NCBI RefSeq assembly: GCF_018327685.1
Contig: NZ_BNEL01000001.1
Span: 4,712,001 to 4,776,000, forward strand
From: Streptomyces sp. TS71-3
GTDB taxonomy: Bacteria; Actinomycetota; Actinomycetes; Streptomycetales; Streptomycetaceae
Direction: 5' to 3'
Length of the DNA stretch: 64,000 nt
Made by a program: the position numbers and the translations under genes
In this document: piece by piece, positions 9,338 through 20,351 of the stretch
Layout of the letters: each line of letters begins with the position of its first letter
How positions within the stretch are numbered: position 1 is the stretch's first letter
The notes under the pieces: generated by a model
What the model saw: only the letters and a program-made list of their open reading frames with translations
Database searches by the model: none
What the model was told of the DNA's origin: nothing

Positions 9338-10459
9338 TCAGCCCTCCGCGGGGGTGAGGCGCTTCAGCTCCGCCTCCGTGGACTTGAGGAGGTCGGTCCA
9401 GGACGCGGCGAACTTCTCGACGCCCTCGTCCTCCAGGACCTTGACCACGTCGTCGTACGAGATGCCCAGATTCTCGATGGCGTCGAGGTCCGCCCGGGCC
9501 TGCTCGTAGGAGCCGGCCACGGCGTTGCCGTTGATGTCGTCGCCGTGGTGCGCGACGGCGTCCAGGGTGGGCTCCGGCATGGTGTTCACCGTGCCGGGCG
9601 CGATCAGTCCGGCCACGTACAGCGTGTCCGGGTAGTCCGGGTTCTTCACGCCGGTGGAGGCCCACAGCGGACGCTGGCGGTTGGCGCCGACCCGCTCCAG
9701 GACGGACCAGCGGTCCGAGCCGAAGGCCTCCTCGTAGGCCTGGTAGGCCAGCCGGGCGTTGGCGACGGCGGCCTTGCCGCGCAGCGCCTTGGCGTCGTCG
9801 GTGCCGAGCTTCTCCAGGCGCTTGTCGACCTCGGTGTCCACGCGGGACACGAAGAACGACGCCACGGAGCGGATCTTGGACAGGTCGAGCCCGGCGGCGT
9901 TCGCCTTCTCCAGGCCCGCCATGAAGGCGTCCATCACCGCGCGGTAGCGGTCCAGCGAGAAGATCAGCGTGACGTTGACGCTGATGCCGCGGCCGATGGT
10001 CTCGGTGATCGCCGGCAGGCCCGCCTCGGTCGCCGGGATCTTGATGAAGGTGTTCGGCCGGTCCACCAGCCAGGCCAGCTGCTTGGCCTCGGCGATGGTC
10101 GCGGGGGTGTTGTGCGCGAGCCGCGGGTCGACCTCGATCGACACCCGGCCGTCCTGACCGCCGGTGGCGTCGAAGACCGGCCGCAGGATGTCCGCGGCGT
10201 CCCGGACGTCCGCGGTGGTGATCATCCGGACGGCCTCCTCGACGGTGACCCGCCGTACGGCGAGGTCGGCGAGCTGCTGCTCGTACCCGTCACCGGAGGA
10301 GATCGCCTTCTGGAAGATCGTCGGGTTCGTGGTGACGCCCACGACATGCTGCTGGTCGATCAGCTCGGCGAGGTTGCCGGACGTGATGCGCTGGCGCGAC
10401 AGGTCGTCCAGCCAGATCGCCACGCCTTCGTCGGAGAGGCGCTTGAGTGCGTCTGTCAT
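9338..10459 (-). CDS. tal: Transaldolase
   Basis: Transfers a dihydroxyacetone unit between sedoheptulose 7-phosphate and glyceraldehyde 3-phosphate in the non-oxidative branch. The 373-residue length fits the actinobacterial class of transaldolase. Signatures include [15 protein letters not shown] at about 39-53 and the Schiff-base Lys140 in [11 protein letters not shown]. It lies 54 bases downstream of tkt and almost abuts zwf, so the operon order is tkt-tal-zwf-opcA-pgl. Confidence 0.96.
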   Translation of the reverse strand: MTDALKRLSDEGVAIWLDDLSRQRITSGNLAELIDQQHVVGVTTNPTIFQKAISSGDGYEQQLADLAVRRVTVEEAVRMITTADVRDAADILRPVFDATGGQDGRVSIEVDPRLAHNTPATIAEAKQLAWLVDRPNTFIKIPATEAGLPAITETIGRGISVNVTLIFSLDRYRAVMDAFMAGLEKANAAGLDLSKIRSVASFFVSRVDTEVDKRLEKLGTDDAKALRGKAAVANARLAYQAYEEAFGSDRWSVLERVGANRQRPLWASTGVKNPDYPDTLYVAGLIAPGTVNTMPEPTLDAVAHHGDDINGNAVAGSYEQARADLDAIENLGISYDDVVKVLEDEGVEKFAASWTDLLKSTEAELKRLTPAEG

Positions 10460-10513
10460 GGAATCTGCATCTCCTGGTCTGAGATTTCTTCGATATCTCG
10501 GGTTACACCAGCG

Positions 10514-12601
10514 TCAGCGCTGGGCGGCGGCAAGGGATTCCCGTGCCGCGGTGGCTACCGCCTCGGCCGTGAATCCGTACTCGCGGAACAGCGTCTTCGC
10601 GTCCGCGGAGGCGCCGAAGTGCTCCAGCGAGACGATCCGGCCCGCGTCGCCGACGTAGCGGTACCACGTCCACGCGGTGCCCGCCTCGACGGCCACCCTT
10701 GCCTTCACCGACGGGGGCAGTACCCGATCCCGGTACCCCTGGTCCTGCTCCTCGAACCACTCGACGCAGGGCATCGAGACGACCCGGGTCGGCACGCCCG
10801 CGGCCTGCAGCTCCTCGCGGGCCGCCACGGCGACCTGGACCTCGGAACCGGTGGCGATCAGCACCACCTGGGGGGCGCCGCCGTCGGCGTCCAGCAGCAC
10901 GTAGCCGCCGCGCACCGTGTCCTCGTTCGGCTCGTACACCGGCACGCCCTGGCGGGTCAGCGCCAGGCCGTGCGGGGCGCCCTTGCCGAACACCTTGGTG
11001 TACCGGCGCAGGATCTCGCGCCAGGCGATCGCGGTCTCGTTGGCGTCGGCGGGCCGGACGACGTTGAGGCCGGGGATGGCGCGCAGCGCCGCCAGGTGCT
11101 CCACCGGCTGGTGCGTGGGGCCGTCCTCGCCGAGGCCGATCGAGTCGTGCGTCCACACGTACGTCACCGGCAGGTGCATCAGCGCCGAGAGCCGCACGGC
11201 GTTGCGCATGTAGTCGGAGAACACCAGGAAGGTGCCGCCGTAGATACGGGTGTTGCCGTGCAGCGCGATGCCGTTCATCGCCGCGGCCATCGCGTGCTCG
11301 CGGATGCCGAAGTGGATCGTGCGGCCGTACGGATCGGCGTTCGGCAGCGGGTTGCCCTCGGGCAGGAACGAGGAGTTCTTGTCGAACGTGGTGTTGTTCG
11401 ACCCCGCGAGGTCCGCCGAGCCGCCCCACAGCTCGGGGACGACACCGCCCAGCGCCTGGAGCAGCTTGCCGGAGGCGGCCCGGGTCGCCAGCGAGCTGCC
11501 GGGCTCGAAGACGGGAAGGTGGGTCTCCCAGCCGGCCGGCAGCTCGCCCGCGGAGATGCGGTCGAACTCCGCGGCGTTCTCGGGGTTCGCGGTGCGCCAT
11601 GCGGCGAGCTGCTTGTCCCACTCGGCCCTGGCCTCACGGCCGCGGTCGAGGGCGCCCCGGGTGTGCGTGATGACCTCGTCGGGCACCTCGAACGACTTCT
11701 CCGGGTCGAAGCCCAGCACGCGCTTGGTGGCCGCGACCTCGTCGGCGCCGAGGGCGGAGCCGTGCGCGGCGCCGGTGTTCTGGGCGTTCGGCGCGGGCCA
11801 GGCGATGATCGAGCGCATCGCGATGAACGACGGACGCTCGGTCTCCGCCTTCGCCGCCTGGAGGGCGGCGTAGAGGGCCTCCGGGTCCAGGTCGCCGTTC
11901 TCCTTGGGCTCGACACGCTGGACGTGCCACCCGTACGCCTCGTACCGCCTGACGGTGTCCTCGGAGACCGCGGCCTCGGTGTCGCCCTCGATGGAGATGT
12001 GGTTGTCGTCCCAGAGCAGTATCAGATTGCCCAGCTTCTGGTGGCCGGCGAGCGAGGAGGCCTCGGAGGAGATGCCCTCCTGGAGGCAGCCGTCGCCGGC
12101 GACGACGAAGACATGGTGGTCGAAGGGGGAGGTCCCGGCCGGGGCCGCGGGGTCGAAGAGACCGCGCTCGTAGCGCGCGGCCATCGCCATGCCCACGGCG
12201 TTGGCGACACCCTGGCCCAGCGGGCCCGTGGTCGTCTCGACCCCGGCCGTGTGCCCGTACTCGGGGTGCCCCGGGGTCTTCGAGCCCCAGGTGCGGAACG
12301 CCTTGAGGTCGTCCAGTTCCAGCCCGAACCCCGCCAGGTAGAGCTGGATGTAGAGGGTCAGGGAAGAGTGGCCCGCGGACAGGACGAAACGGTCACGGCC
12401 GGTCCAGCCGGGATCCGCCGGGTCGTGCCGCATCACCTTCTGGAAAAGGGTGTACGCGGCCGGTGCCAGGCTCATGGCCGTACCAGGATGGCCGTTGCCG
12501 ACCTTCTGTACGGCGTCGGCGGCCAGGACACGGACCGTGTCCACGGCTCGTTGGTCCACCTCGGTCCACTCGAGGTCTGTGGTGGTCGGCTTGCTGCTCA
12601 C
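10514..12601 (-). CDS. tkt: Transketolase
   Basis: Thiamine diphosphate enzyme that moves two-carbon units between pentose phosphates. With the GTG start at 12601 (GAGGAG about 11 bases upstream) it has 695 residues, normal for the family. The thiamine-binding motif spans GDGCLQEG at 169-176 to Asn200, and the GIREHAM segment contributes the pyrimidine-site glutamate. It is the first gene of the pentose phosphate operon and is transcribed divergently from ctaB. The ATG eight codons upstream is possible but less well placed. Confidence 0.95.
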   Translation of the reverse strand: MSSKPTTTDLEWTEVDQRAVDTVRVLAADAVQKVGNGHPGTAMSLAPAAYTLFQKVMRHDPADPGWTGRDRFVLSAGHSSLTLYIQLYLAGFGLELDDLKAFRTWGSKTPGHPEYGHTAGVETTTGPLGQGVANAVGMAMAARYERGLFDPAAPAGTSPFDHHVFVVAGDGCLQEGISSEASSLAGHQKLGNLILLWDDNHISIEGDTEAAVSEDTVRRYEAYGWHVQRVEPKENGDLDPEALYAALQAAKAETERPSFIAMRSIIAWPAPNAQNTGAAHGSALGADEVAATKRVLGFDPEKSFEVPDEVITHTRGALDRGREARAEWDKQLAAWRTANPENAAEFDRISAGELPAGWETHLPVFEPGSSLATRAASGKLLQALGGVVPELWGGSADLAGSNNTTFDKNSSFLPEGNPLPNADPYGRTIHFGIREHAMAAAMNGIALHGNTRIYGGTFLVFSDYMRNAVRLSALMHLPVTYVWTHDSIGLGEDGPTHQPVEHLAALRAIPGLNVVRPADANETAIAWREILRRYTKVFGKGAPHGLALTRQGVPVYEPNEDTVRGGYVLLDADGGAPQVVLIATGSEVQVAVAAREELQAAGVPTRVVSMPCVEWFEEQDQGYRDRVLPPSVKARVAVEAGTAWTWYRYVGDAGRIVSLEHFGASADAKTLFREYGFTAEAVATAARESLAAAQR

Positions 12602-13032
12602 CCTGGTCAGGGCTCCTCTCCACATGTCGAGTGCCGGCCCACTTCACGGGCGCCGGCCGCAGTCGAGCCTACCCCGGGGGCAGGGCCCGGATTTCGCCTC
12701 ATCAGAGCGCGGCGGCAACGGCCGCAACCGGCCCGTGAGGTGCCCCTCGACCCGCGGCGCGGCGCGTGCTCGCGGGGAGCCGGGCCGGAAGTCGTGGAGG
12801 CAGCCGCGGCGGGGTGCCCGGGCGGCTGCGCGGGCGGTGCCGTCCGGGGTGCGGGGGCGGTTCCGGCCGTGTGGCGCGGACGGCATCGCCGGTGGTCGTC
12901 GCCGTGTCAACACGACGGACCCCCGCGAAGGGCGCGCAAGGGGCAACGTCTACAGTGGCGTGGTACGCGCGAGCCTTCACCGGGACATCACAAGCCCAGA
13001 GGCTTGCTGGGATGTCTCTGTCAGGGGTGTGC
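12602..13032. other. Divergent tkt/ctaB intergenic region
   Basis: These 431 GC-rich bases hold no gene I can support, although several frames are open. A TACAGT hexamer at 12950-12955 may be the -10 element for ctaB, and a strong hairpin (12984-13016) lies in the presumed ctaB leader. Confidence 0.5.
12984..13016 (+). promoter_or_regulatory. Hairpin in the ctaB leader
   Basis: GACATC (12984-12989) pairs with GATGTC (13011-13016), and inside it CAAGCC (12991-12996) pairs with GGCTTG (13001-13006) around a 4-base loop. It ends a few bases before the AGGGG ribosome site, so it could influence translation or mRNA stability. No known riboswitch class is recognised. Confidence 0.4.
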
Positions 13033-14007
13033 GTGACGGCCGTTGAATCCCGTTCACCGGATGGGACCTCCTCCCATGCCGTGAAGGGTGCGGAGGAGCT
13101 GGGACCGACTCCGGTCCACCGGCCGTTCGGGGCCAGGCTCAAGGCCTTCGTGGCGCTGACCAAGCCGCGGATCATCGAGCTTCTGCTGATCACCACGGTG
13201 CCGGTGATGTTCCTCGCCGCGCAGGGCGTGCCCGACCTCTGGCTCGTGCTCACCACGTGCATCGGCGGGTACCTCTCCGCGGGCGGTGCCAACGCCCTCA
13301 ATATGTACATCGACCGCGACATCGACGCCCTGATGACACGCACGGCACAGCGCCCGCTCGTCACCGGCATGGTCTCGCCCCGAGAGGGACTGGTCTTCGG
13401 CCTGGCGCTCGCGGTCGTGTCCACCCTCTGGTTCGGCTTCCTCGTCAACTGGCTGTCGGCGTGGCTGGCCCTGGGCGCGCTGCTCTTCTACGTCGTCGTC
13501 TACACGATGATCCTCAAGCGGCGCACCTCCCAGAACATCGTCTGGGGCGGCATCGCCGGCTGCATGCCCGTCTTCATCGGCTGGTCCTCGGTGACCGGTT
13601 CGCTCTCCTGGGCCGCGGTCATCCTCTTCCTGGTGATGTTCTTCTGGACGCCGCCGCACTACTGGCCGCTGTCGATGCGGGTGAAGGACGACTACGCGCG
13701 CGTGGGCGTGCCGATGCTCCCCGTGCTCGCCTCCAACCGGGTCGTCGCGCGGCAGATCGTCCTCTACAGCTGGGTGATGGTCCTCGTCTCCCTCGCGCTG
13801 ACGCCGCTCGGCTACACGGGCTGGTTCTACACCTCCGTGGCGCTGGTCACCGGCGGCCTGTGGCTCTGGGAGGCGCACGGCCTGCTGAACCGCGCGAAGG
13901 CGGGCCAGGTGGGCGCGAAGCTCAAGGAGATGCGGCTCTTCCACTGGTCGATCACCTACGTCTCGCTGCTCTTCGTCGCGGTGGCCGTGGACCCGTTCCT
14001 GCGCTGA
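13033..14007 (+). CDS. ctaB: Protoheme IX farnesyltransferase (heme O synthase)
   Basis: Membrane prenyltransferase that adds a farnesyl group to heme B to make heme O, the precursor of heme A. The 324-residue UbiA-family protein has about eight to nine membrane helices. The first aspartate-rich motif NMYIDRDID lies at 90-98 and the second, [11 protein letters not shown], in the middle. I start it at the GTG at 13033 (AGGGG 6 bases upstream); the open frame continues upstream but is low-complexity. It is divergent from tkt, as in mycobacteria. Confidence 0.94.
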   Translation: MTAVESRSPDGTSSHAVKGAEELGPTPVHRPFGARLKAFVALTKPRIIELLLITTVPVMFLAAQGVPDLWLVLTTCIGGYLSAGGANALNMYIDRDIDALMTRTAQRPLVTGMVSPREGLVFGLALAVVSTLWFGFLVNWLSAWLALGALLFYVVVYTMILKRRTSQNIVWGGIAGCMPVFIGWSSVTGSLSWAAVILFLVMFFWTPPHYWPLSMRVKDDYARVGVPMLPVLASNRVVARQIVLYSWVMVLVSLALTPLGYTGWFYTSVALVTGGLWLWEAHGLLNRAKAGQVGAKLKEMRLFHWSITYVSLLFVAVAVDPFLR

Positions 14008-14086
14008 GGCCTCGCAGGGGCGGGCCGATGCGGTGGTGTGATCCCGCCCATCGTGCGTTTGTTAACTCGCCGGTAGCATCCTGCCC

Positions 14087-14503
14087 ATGGCAGACACAGA
14101 GCAGGTGGACGGCGGCGGTCCCGACGACGACGGTACGGCCGGCGGCGCCACCGGCCGGGACGGCGGGCGCTGGAGCGCCGAGGGACGGCGGGCCGCACGG
14201 GACGCCCGGACGGTGACCCGGCTCGCCCGGGAGATCGGTACCTTCGCCCGTGCGCACGGCGGCGCGGACGGCCACATCGCCTACCTGGGCCGCAAGGGTG
14301 CTCGGGTCGTGCTGGTGGGGGCCGACGGCCGCTGGGGCGATCTGGTGGCCCCGAGCGAGGTGCTGGCGCGGCAGGCGGCGGAGAAGTCCGACCTCACCGT
14401 CCACGAGGCCTTCGACGGCGAGTTGGCGGCCAGGGTGTCCACCGGCCCGTACGAGTGGTCCCGGATGGCGGGGATCCAGCTGGGCGGGCCTGCGCCCCGC
14501 TAG
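14087..14503 (+). CDS. Conserved hypothetical protein downstream of ctaB
   Basis: A 138-residue cytoplasmic protein of unknown function, 80 bases after ctaB. The N-terminal 25 residues are Gly/Asp-rich and disordered-looking. The rest is a compact alpha/beta region with GHIAYLGRKGARVVLVGADGRWGDLVAPS, followed by EWSRMAGIQLGGPAPR. Genes of this kind are common next to ctaB in Streptomyces, from memory. No catalytic motif, membrane segment or cysteine is visible. Its stop codon lies at the very edge of a dispersed repeat element. Confidence 0.75.
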   Translation: MADTEQVDGGGPDDDGTAGGATGRDGGRWSAEGRRAARDARTVTRLAREIGTFARAHGGADGHIAYLGRKGARVVLVGADGRWGDLVAPSEVLARQAAEKSDLTVHEAFDGELAARVSTGPYEWSRMAGIQLGGPAPR

Positions 14504-14826
14504 GGGCGCGGGGCTCTCTGCCACGGCGAGACCGTCGGGTCGTCACCGGCTCGGTGGGGTGGTTTCCGCCGTGTCCGGACCACCGGCCGGTGGGTTGTTC
14601 GCGCCCCGCGCCCCTACTAGGCGGGGCTACGCCCCGGATCAGGGGTGCGGGGGGCTGTGGATGTGCGGCTCCGCCGCGTGGGCGCGACCAGCCATGACTG
14701 GGGGCAGCTCCCACGCCCTTCAGGCAGTGGGGGACGTCAGGTCGTCACCGTCCCGGAGGGGCAGTTTCTGTCGTCGACGGACCACCCTGTCGGCGGGGGT
14801 TGCTCGCGCAGTTCCCCGCGCCCCTG
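14502..14826. repeat. Streptomyces intergenic repeat element, copy A
   Basis: This non-coding stretch contains GGGGCGCGGGG-type arms: AGGGGCGCGGGG (14502-14513) is the exact inverse of 14604-14615, and GCGCAGTTCCCCGCGCCCC occurs at 14806-14824. The middle segments GCTCCGCCGCGTGGGCGC (about 14668-14685) and CTCCCACGCCCTTCAGGCAG (14708-14727) recur in the copy at 24806-25054. The inner segment can fold through CTCCCAC/GTGGGGG. No gene is present between 14504 and 14888. This family of GC-rich elements is widespread between Streptomyces genes. Confidence 0.7.
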
Positions 14827-14888
14827 TAGGGGCACTCCCTTGTTCAGGGCACCCCCTGAAGCGGTCCGAACCGCTCGCAGAGCGGCCC

Positions 14889-15893
14889 TCACACCGCCGA
14901 CAACCGCACATCCTGCTGCGCCGGCACCGCGGCCACCACGGCGGGGCGCTCGCGGAGCGAGAACAGGACGCGCAGCACCGCGATCCACACCAGTGCGGAG
15001 CCCAGCATGTGCAGTCCCACCAGCGCCTCGGGCAGGTCCAGGAAGTACTGCGTGTAACCGATGACGCCCTGGGCGAGCAGCACCAGGAACAGCTCACGGG
15101 TGCGGTGCAGCGGCCCCACGGGCGCGTCGACCGCCTTGAGGACGAACCACAGCGCGAAGGTCAGCGTCACCACGACCCACGCCAGGACGGCGTGCACCTT
15201 GCTGACGGCCTCCCAGCTGATCGGCATCCGGTACACGTCGCTGGAGTCCCCGGCGTGCGGCCCCGCCCCGGTCACCACCGTGCCCATCGCGATCAGCAGC
15301 ACCGTGGCCGCCACGAGGACCTTCACGAGCTGGGCCACGGCCTTGCCGACCAGCGGACGCGGCGGGGCGTCGCCCTCGCGGGTGCGCTGCCACATCAGCG
15401 CGGCCACCGCGATCAGGGCCGAGGTGAGCAGGAAGTGGCAGGCGACCGTGTACGGGTTGAGGCCCACCAGGACGACGAATCCGCCGAGCACGGCGTTGCC
15501 CATGACCAGCCAGAACTGCGCCCAGCCCAGCCGGGTCAGGCTCCGCCGCCGGGGCTTGGCCGCGCGCGCGGCGATGATCGCCCAGCCGACGGCGGCGCAC
15601 AGCACGTAGGTGAGCATCCGGTTGCCGAACTCGATCGCGCCGTGGATGCCCATCGCGCGCGTGGTGGTCAGCGATCCGTCGGTGCACTCGGGCCAGGTCG
15701 GGCAGCCGAGGCCGGAGCCCGTCAGCCGTACCGCTCCGCCGGTGCACACGATGACCACCGCCATGACGAGGGCGGCGAGGGCGACCCGCTGCACGGTCCT
15801 GGTGGACGGGGTCCACCGGTCGGCGATGAGGGCGAGCGGATTGCGCACGGCGCGAAGTGCGTCGTCTCGGGTCACTTTCGGCACGGGCACCAT
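14889..15893 (-). CDS. ctaA: Heme A synthase (COX15/CtaA family)
   Basis: Converts heme O to heme A for the aa3-type cytochrome oxidase. The 334-residue membrane protein has about eight helices. The cysteine pair Cys64 and Cys70 lies in GLGCPTWPEC after the first helix, and conserved His84 and Glu88 lie in MGIHGAIEFGNR; these are family hallmarks. The ATG at 15893 is preferred over an upstream in-frame ATG because the sequence MVPVPKVTRDD leads straight to the first helix. It works with ctaB, which lies about 900 bp away on the other strand. Confidence 0.93.
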   Translation of the reverse strand: MVPVPKVTRDDALRAVRNPLALIADRWTPSTRTVQRVALAALVMAVVIVCTGGAVRLTGSGLGCPTWPECTDGSLTTTRAMGIHGAIEFGNRMLTYVLCAAVGWAIIAARAAKPRRRSLTRLGWAQFWLVMGNAVLGGFVVLVGLNPYTVACHFLLTSALIAVAALMWQRTREGDAPPRPLVGKAVAQLVKVLVAATVLLIAMGTVVTGAGPHAGDSSDVYRMPISWEAVSKVHAVLAWVVVTLTFALWFVLKAVDAPVGPLHRTRELFLVLLAQGVIGYTQYFLDLPEALVGLHMLGSALVWIAVLRVLFSLRERPAVVAAVPAQQDVRLSAV

Positions 15894-15977
15894 CGTAGGC
15901 CGGTCGCTTGTGCACGCCTTCACGAGGGCCCGGTTCCGCGGCGCCGGCCGCGCTCGGTTACTCCCAGTGGGCCCCGG

Positions 15978-16745
15978 TCACTCCCAGCGGAAGAGCGCCG
16001 CCGCCGCTCCCAGCCCCAGTACGGCCCACACCCCGAGGATCCCGAGGTCGCCCCAGGGCATCGAGGCACCGTGCTGGAGCACGTCCCGCAGGCCGTCCGA
16101 GAGGGCCGACAGCGGCAGCAGGCCGAGCACCGCCTGCGCCGCGTCCGGGAACCGGTCCAGCGGCACGAGCACGCCGCCGCCGGCCAGCAGGAGCAGGAAG
16201 ACCAGGTTGGCCGCGGCCAGCGTGGCCTCCGCCTTGAGCGTGCCCGCCATCAGCAGGCCGAGCCCCGAGCAGGCCGCGGTGCCCAGCACCAGCAGCAGGA
16301 CGACGGCCGCCACCCCGCCGTGCGGCGACCAGCCCAGGGTGAGCGCGATGAGCGTGAGCAGCACGACCTGGAGCACCTCGGTGACCAGCACCGACAGCGT
16401 CTTCGCCGTCATCAGGCCCCAGCGGGGCAGGGGCGAGGTGCCCAGCCGCTTCAGCACGCCGTACCGCCGTTCGTAGCCGGTGGCGATCGCCTGGCCGGTG
16501 AACGCCGTGGACAGCACCGCGAGGGCGAGGATGCCGGGCGCGAGGAAGTCCACCGGGCTGGCCGCTCCGGTGTCCACGATGTCCACGGAGCTGAAGAGCA
16601 CCAGCAGCAGGGTCGGGATCACCACGGTCAGCAGGAGCTGCTCGCCGTTGCGGAGCAGCATCTTCGTCTCCAGCACCGCCTGCGAGACGATCATCCGGTG
16701 CAGCGGCGCCGCCCCGGGCATCGGCGTGTACGTACCGGCACTCAC
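15978..16745 (-). CDS. ABC-2 type exporter permease
   Basis: The 255-residue product has six predicted membrane segments and the ABC-2 permease pattern of drug/lipid exporters (a GYERRYGVLKRLGTSPLPRW loop before the third helix and LVPLDRFPDAAQAVLGLLPLSAL near the end). It pairs with the ATPase gene just upstream. The same two-gene exporter sits between ctaA and sufR in mycobacteria, so the association is old; its substrate is unknown. The GTG start at 16745 overlaps a duplicated copy of the ATPase stop region. Confidence 0.88.
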   Translation of the reverse strand: MSAGTYTPMPGAAPLHRMIVSQAVLETKMLLRNGEQLLLTVVIPTLLLVLFSSVDIVDTGAASPVDFLAPGILALAVLSTAFTGQAIATGYERRYGVLKRLGTSPLPRWGLMTAKTLSVLVTEVLQVVLLTLIALTLGWSPHGGVAAVVLLLVLGTAACSGLGLLMAGTLKAEATLAAANLVFLLLLAGGGVLVPLDRFPDAAQAVLGLLPLSALSDGLRDVLQHGASMPWGDLGILGVWAVLGLGAAAALFRWE

Positions 16746-16833
16746 CCGCGCAGCTCCTTGCCCGTGAGTCCCAGGCCGTGCTCTCCCGGGGGACGGCCCC
16801 CGGACCCCCGGCCCGACGGCGTTCCGTACCCGT

Positions 16834-17757
<924 letters not shown>

Positions 17758-17883
17758 GGCGGAAGTCTAGGGAGGACCCCTCGGAAAGGAACCGGCGGGG
17801 CGGTGCGCGATCGCACCCGCCGGGGCACGCGCCGCTCGGCGCCGTGCCGTCCGGCCTGCCGTTCTCCCAGGTCGTGGGCATGA

Positions 17884-17902
17884 TCGGGTTAGGCAAACCT
17901 AA
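17884..17902 (+). promoter_or_regulatory. Candidate DmdR/IdeR iron box upstream of sufR
   Basis: The 19-mer TCGGGTTAGGCAAACCTAA matches 16 of 19 positions of the iron-box consensus TTAGGTTAGGCTAACCTAA recognised by DmdR1/IdeR/DtxR proteins. It lies in the gap between the ABC ATPase gene and sufR, about 70 bases before sufR. Confidence 0.65.
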
Positions 17903-17937
17903 GTGACGCAGGGCACCCCGATCGGCCGATCACCGGG

Positions 17938-17974
17938 TTGTCAGCCTCTGAAGAATTACGCAACAATAGCGTTG
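17938..17974 (+). promoter_or_regulatory. sufR promoter with CAAC-N6-GTTG operator
   Basis: TTGTCA (17938-17943) and AACAAT (17962-17967), 18 bases apart, can serve as -35 and -10. Transcription would then begin close to the GTG at 17974, giving a leaderless mRNA. A perfect CAAC-N6-GTTG dyad covers 17961-17974, overlapping the -10 and the start codon. CAAC-N6-GTTG is the pattern reported for cyanobacterial SufR operators. Confidence 0.6.
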
Positions 17975-18774
17975 TGAAAAACGGTGCCGACTGGCAGGCG
18001 GGTCCCCCGCAGGAGGAGCTCGCGGCTGGGTTGCGTGCGGACCTGTCCACACGCGACCGAGTCGCGCGCTCCATCCTGGACCACGGCCCGTCGACCGTGG
18101 CCGACCTGGCCGGCCGTCTGGGCCTCACCCAGGCGGCCGTCCGAAGGCACCTGGACGCACTGGTCGCCGACGACGTCGTGCAGCCCCGCGAGCAGCGGGT
18201 GTACGGCGCGCGCGGCCGCGGCCGCCCCGCCAAGGTGTTCGCGCTGACCGACTGCGGCCGGGACGCCTTCGACCAGTCCTACGACAAGCTCGCCGCGGAA
18301 GCCCTGCGCTGGATCGCGCGGAGCGCCGGCGGCGGCGCCGCCGGGCAGGCAGCCGTGGCGGCCTTCGCGCGCGACCGCATCGAGTCGCTGGCGCAGGCGT
18401 ACCGCGCGGCGATCGAGGCCGCTGCGCCCGAGGAGCGCACCATGGCGCTGGCCAGAGCGCTGAGCGCCGACGGGTACGCTGCTACGGCGCGCAGCGCACC
18501 CGGCCGGAGCCAGGGCGAGCAACTGTGCCAGCACCACTGCCCGGTCGCCCATGTGGCCGAGCAGTACCCGCAGCTCTGCGAGGCGGAGACCGAGGTGTTC
18601 TCGCGCCTGCTGGGTACCCATGTGCAGCGGCTGGCCACGATCGCCCACGGCGACGGGGTCTGCACGACGTTCATCCCGGGCGACCCCGGCCAGGCGCCCG
18701 CCCCGCCGCAGCAGTACGCCCCGAAGCAACAAGATCACTCATCCGAAAGCACGGCCGGGAGGAACCCCGCATGA
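17974..18774 (+). CDS. sufR: SufR-type iron-sulfur regulator of the suf operon
   Basis: Probable Fe-S cluster-binding repressor of its own operon. The N-terminal third carries a winged helix-turn-helix ([21 protein letters not shown] at about residues 40-60) with a [12 protein letters not shown] wing. The C-terminal half has cysteines at 185, 189, 202 and 230 (LCQHHCP, QLCEAE, VCTTF) as likely cluster ligands. I chose the GTG at 17974 because a good -10 and the SufR-type dyad lie directly before it; a TTG at 17938 is also in frame. The stop overlaps sufB in ATGA. SufR repression of the suf operon has been reported in Streptomyces avermitilis. Confidence 0.9.
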   Translation: MKNGADWQAGPPQEELAAGLRADLSTRDRVARSILDHGPSTVADLAGRLGLTQAAVRRHLDALVADDVVQPREQRVYGARGRGRPAKVFALTDCGRDAFDQSYDKLAAEALRWIARSAGGGAAGQAAVAAFARDRIESLAQAYRAAIEAAAPEERTMALARALSADGYAATARSAPGRSQGEQLCQHHCPVAHVAEQYPQLCEAETEVFSRLLGTHVQRLATIAHGDGVCTTFIPGDPGQAPAPPQQYAPKQQDHSSESTAGRNPA

Positions 18775-20192
18775 CTCTCCCCACGGAGACCGCCCACCCC
18801 GAGCTGGAAGGCCTGGGCACTTACGAATACGGCTGGGCCGACTCCGACGTCGCCGGTGCCGCCGCCAAGCGCGGCCTGAACGAGGACGTCGTCCGGGACA
18901 TCTCCGGCAAGAAGTCCGAGCCCGAGTGGATGACCAAGCTCCGCCTCAAGGGCCTCCGCCTCTTCGAGAAGAAGCCCATGCCGAACTGGGGCTCCGACCT
19001 CTCCGGTATCGACTTCGACAACATCAAGTACTTCGTGCGGTCGACCGAGAAGCAGGCGGAGAGCTGGGAGGACCTGCCCGCCGACATCAAGGCCACGTAC
19101 GACAAGCTCGGCATCCCGGAGGCGGAGAAGCAGCGCCTGGTCGCGGGCGTCGCCGCCCAGTACGAGTCCGAGGTCGTCTACCACCAGATCCGTGAGGACC
19201 TGGAGGAGCAGGGCGTCATCTTCCTGGACACGGACACCGCCCTGCGGGAGCACCCGGAGCTCTTCAAGGAGTACTTCGGCACGGTCATCCCGGCCGGCGA
19301 CAACAAGTTCGCCGCGCTCAACACCGCCGTCTGGTCCGGCGGCTCCTTCATCTACGTGCCGAAGGGCGTGCACGTGGAGATCCCGCTCCAGGCCTACTTC
19401 CGCATCAACACGGAGAACATGGGCCAGTTCGAGCGGACGCTGATCGTCGTCGACGAGGACGCCTACGTCCACTACGTCGAGGGCTGCACGGCTCCGATCT
19501 ACAAGTCGGACTCCCTGCACTCCGCGGTCGTCGAGATCATCGTCAAGAAGGGCGCCCGCTGCCGGTACACCACCATCCAGAACTGGTCGAACAACGTCTA
19601 CAACCTGGTCACCAAGCGCGCGGTGGCCTACGAGGGCGCGACCATGGAGTGGGTGGACGGCAACATCGGCTCCAAGGTGACCATGAAGTACCCCGCGGTC
19701 TACCTGATGGGCGAGCACGCCAAGGGCGAGACGCTCTCCATCGCCTTCGCGGGCGAGGGCCAGCACCAGGACGCGGGCGCCAAGATGGTCCACCTGGCGC
19801 CGAACACCTCCTCGAACATCGTCTCCAAGTCGGTGGCGCGGGGCGGCGGCCGTACCTCCTACCGCGGCCTGATCGAGATCGGCGAGGGCGCCCCGGGCGC
19901 CAAGTCCAACGTGCTCTGCGACGCCCTGCTCGTCGACACGATCTCCCGCTCCGACACGTACCCCTACGTCGACGTCCGCGAGGACGACGTCTCCATGGGC
20001 CACGAGGCGACCGTCTCCAAGGTCTCCGAGGACCAGCTCTTCTACCTGATGAGCCGCGGTCTCTCCGAGGACGAGGCGATGGCGATGATCGTCCGCGGCT
20101 TCGTCGAGCCGATCGCCAAGGAGCTGCCCATGGAGTACGCCCTGGAGCTCAACCGGCTGATCGAGCTCCAGATGGAGGGCGCGGTGGGCTGA
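18771..20192 (+). CDS. sufB: Fe-S cluster scaffold protein SufB
   Basis: SufB is the scaffold subunit of the SufBCD complex on which new Fe-S clusters are built. The 473-residue protein is full length and shows typical segments such as [17 protein letters not shown] near the N-terminus, [20 protein letters not shown], a beta-helix core, and [20 protein letters not shown] near the C-terminus. The ATG at 18771 overlaps the sufR stop and has GGGAGG upstream. There is no sign of an intein, which some mycobacterial SufB genes carry. A gap of about 160 bases separates it from sufD. Confidence 0.96.
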   Translation: MTLPTETAHPELEGLGTYEYGWADSDVAGAAAKRGLNEDVVRDISGKKSEPEWMTKLRLKGLRLFEKKPMPNWGSDLSGIDFDNIKYFVRSTEKQAESWEDLPADIKATYDKLGIPEAEKQRLVAGVAAQYESEVVYHQIREDLEEQGVIFLDTDTALREHPELFKEYFGTVIPAGDNKFAALNTAVWSGGSFIYVPKGVHVEIPLQAYFRINTENMGQFERTLIVVDEDAYVHYVEGCTAPIYKSDSLHSAVVEIIVKKGARCRYTTIQNWSNNVYNLVTKRAVAYEGATMEWVDGNIGSKVTMKYPAVYLMGEHAKGETLSIAFAGEGQHQDAGAKMVHLAPNTSSNIVSKSVARGGGRTSYRGLIEIGEGAPGAKSNVLCDALLVDTISRSDTYPYVDVREDDVSMGHEATVSKVSEDQLFYLMSRGLSEDEAMAMIVRGFVEPIAKELPMEYALELNRLIELQMEGAVG

Positions 20193-20351
20193 CGCCCCCG
20201 CGACCCGCACGACAACCCCGGGCTCAGTCGCTGAGCCCCGCGAGCGCCGCCGGGAGCGGCCCCCACGGGAGGGCCGCCACCGGGCGGCCCCGCCCCAGCC
20301 GCCCCCGGGCGGACGAGCACGATGAGGCAGAAAGAGAGCAAGACGACAGCC

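Noticed and set aside
7785..9665. Extended N-terminus for zwf through the tal region
   Set aside because: The extra residues are out-of-frame tal sequence; the GTG at 9332 has a good ribosome site and gives the family length.
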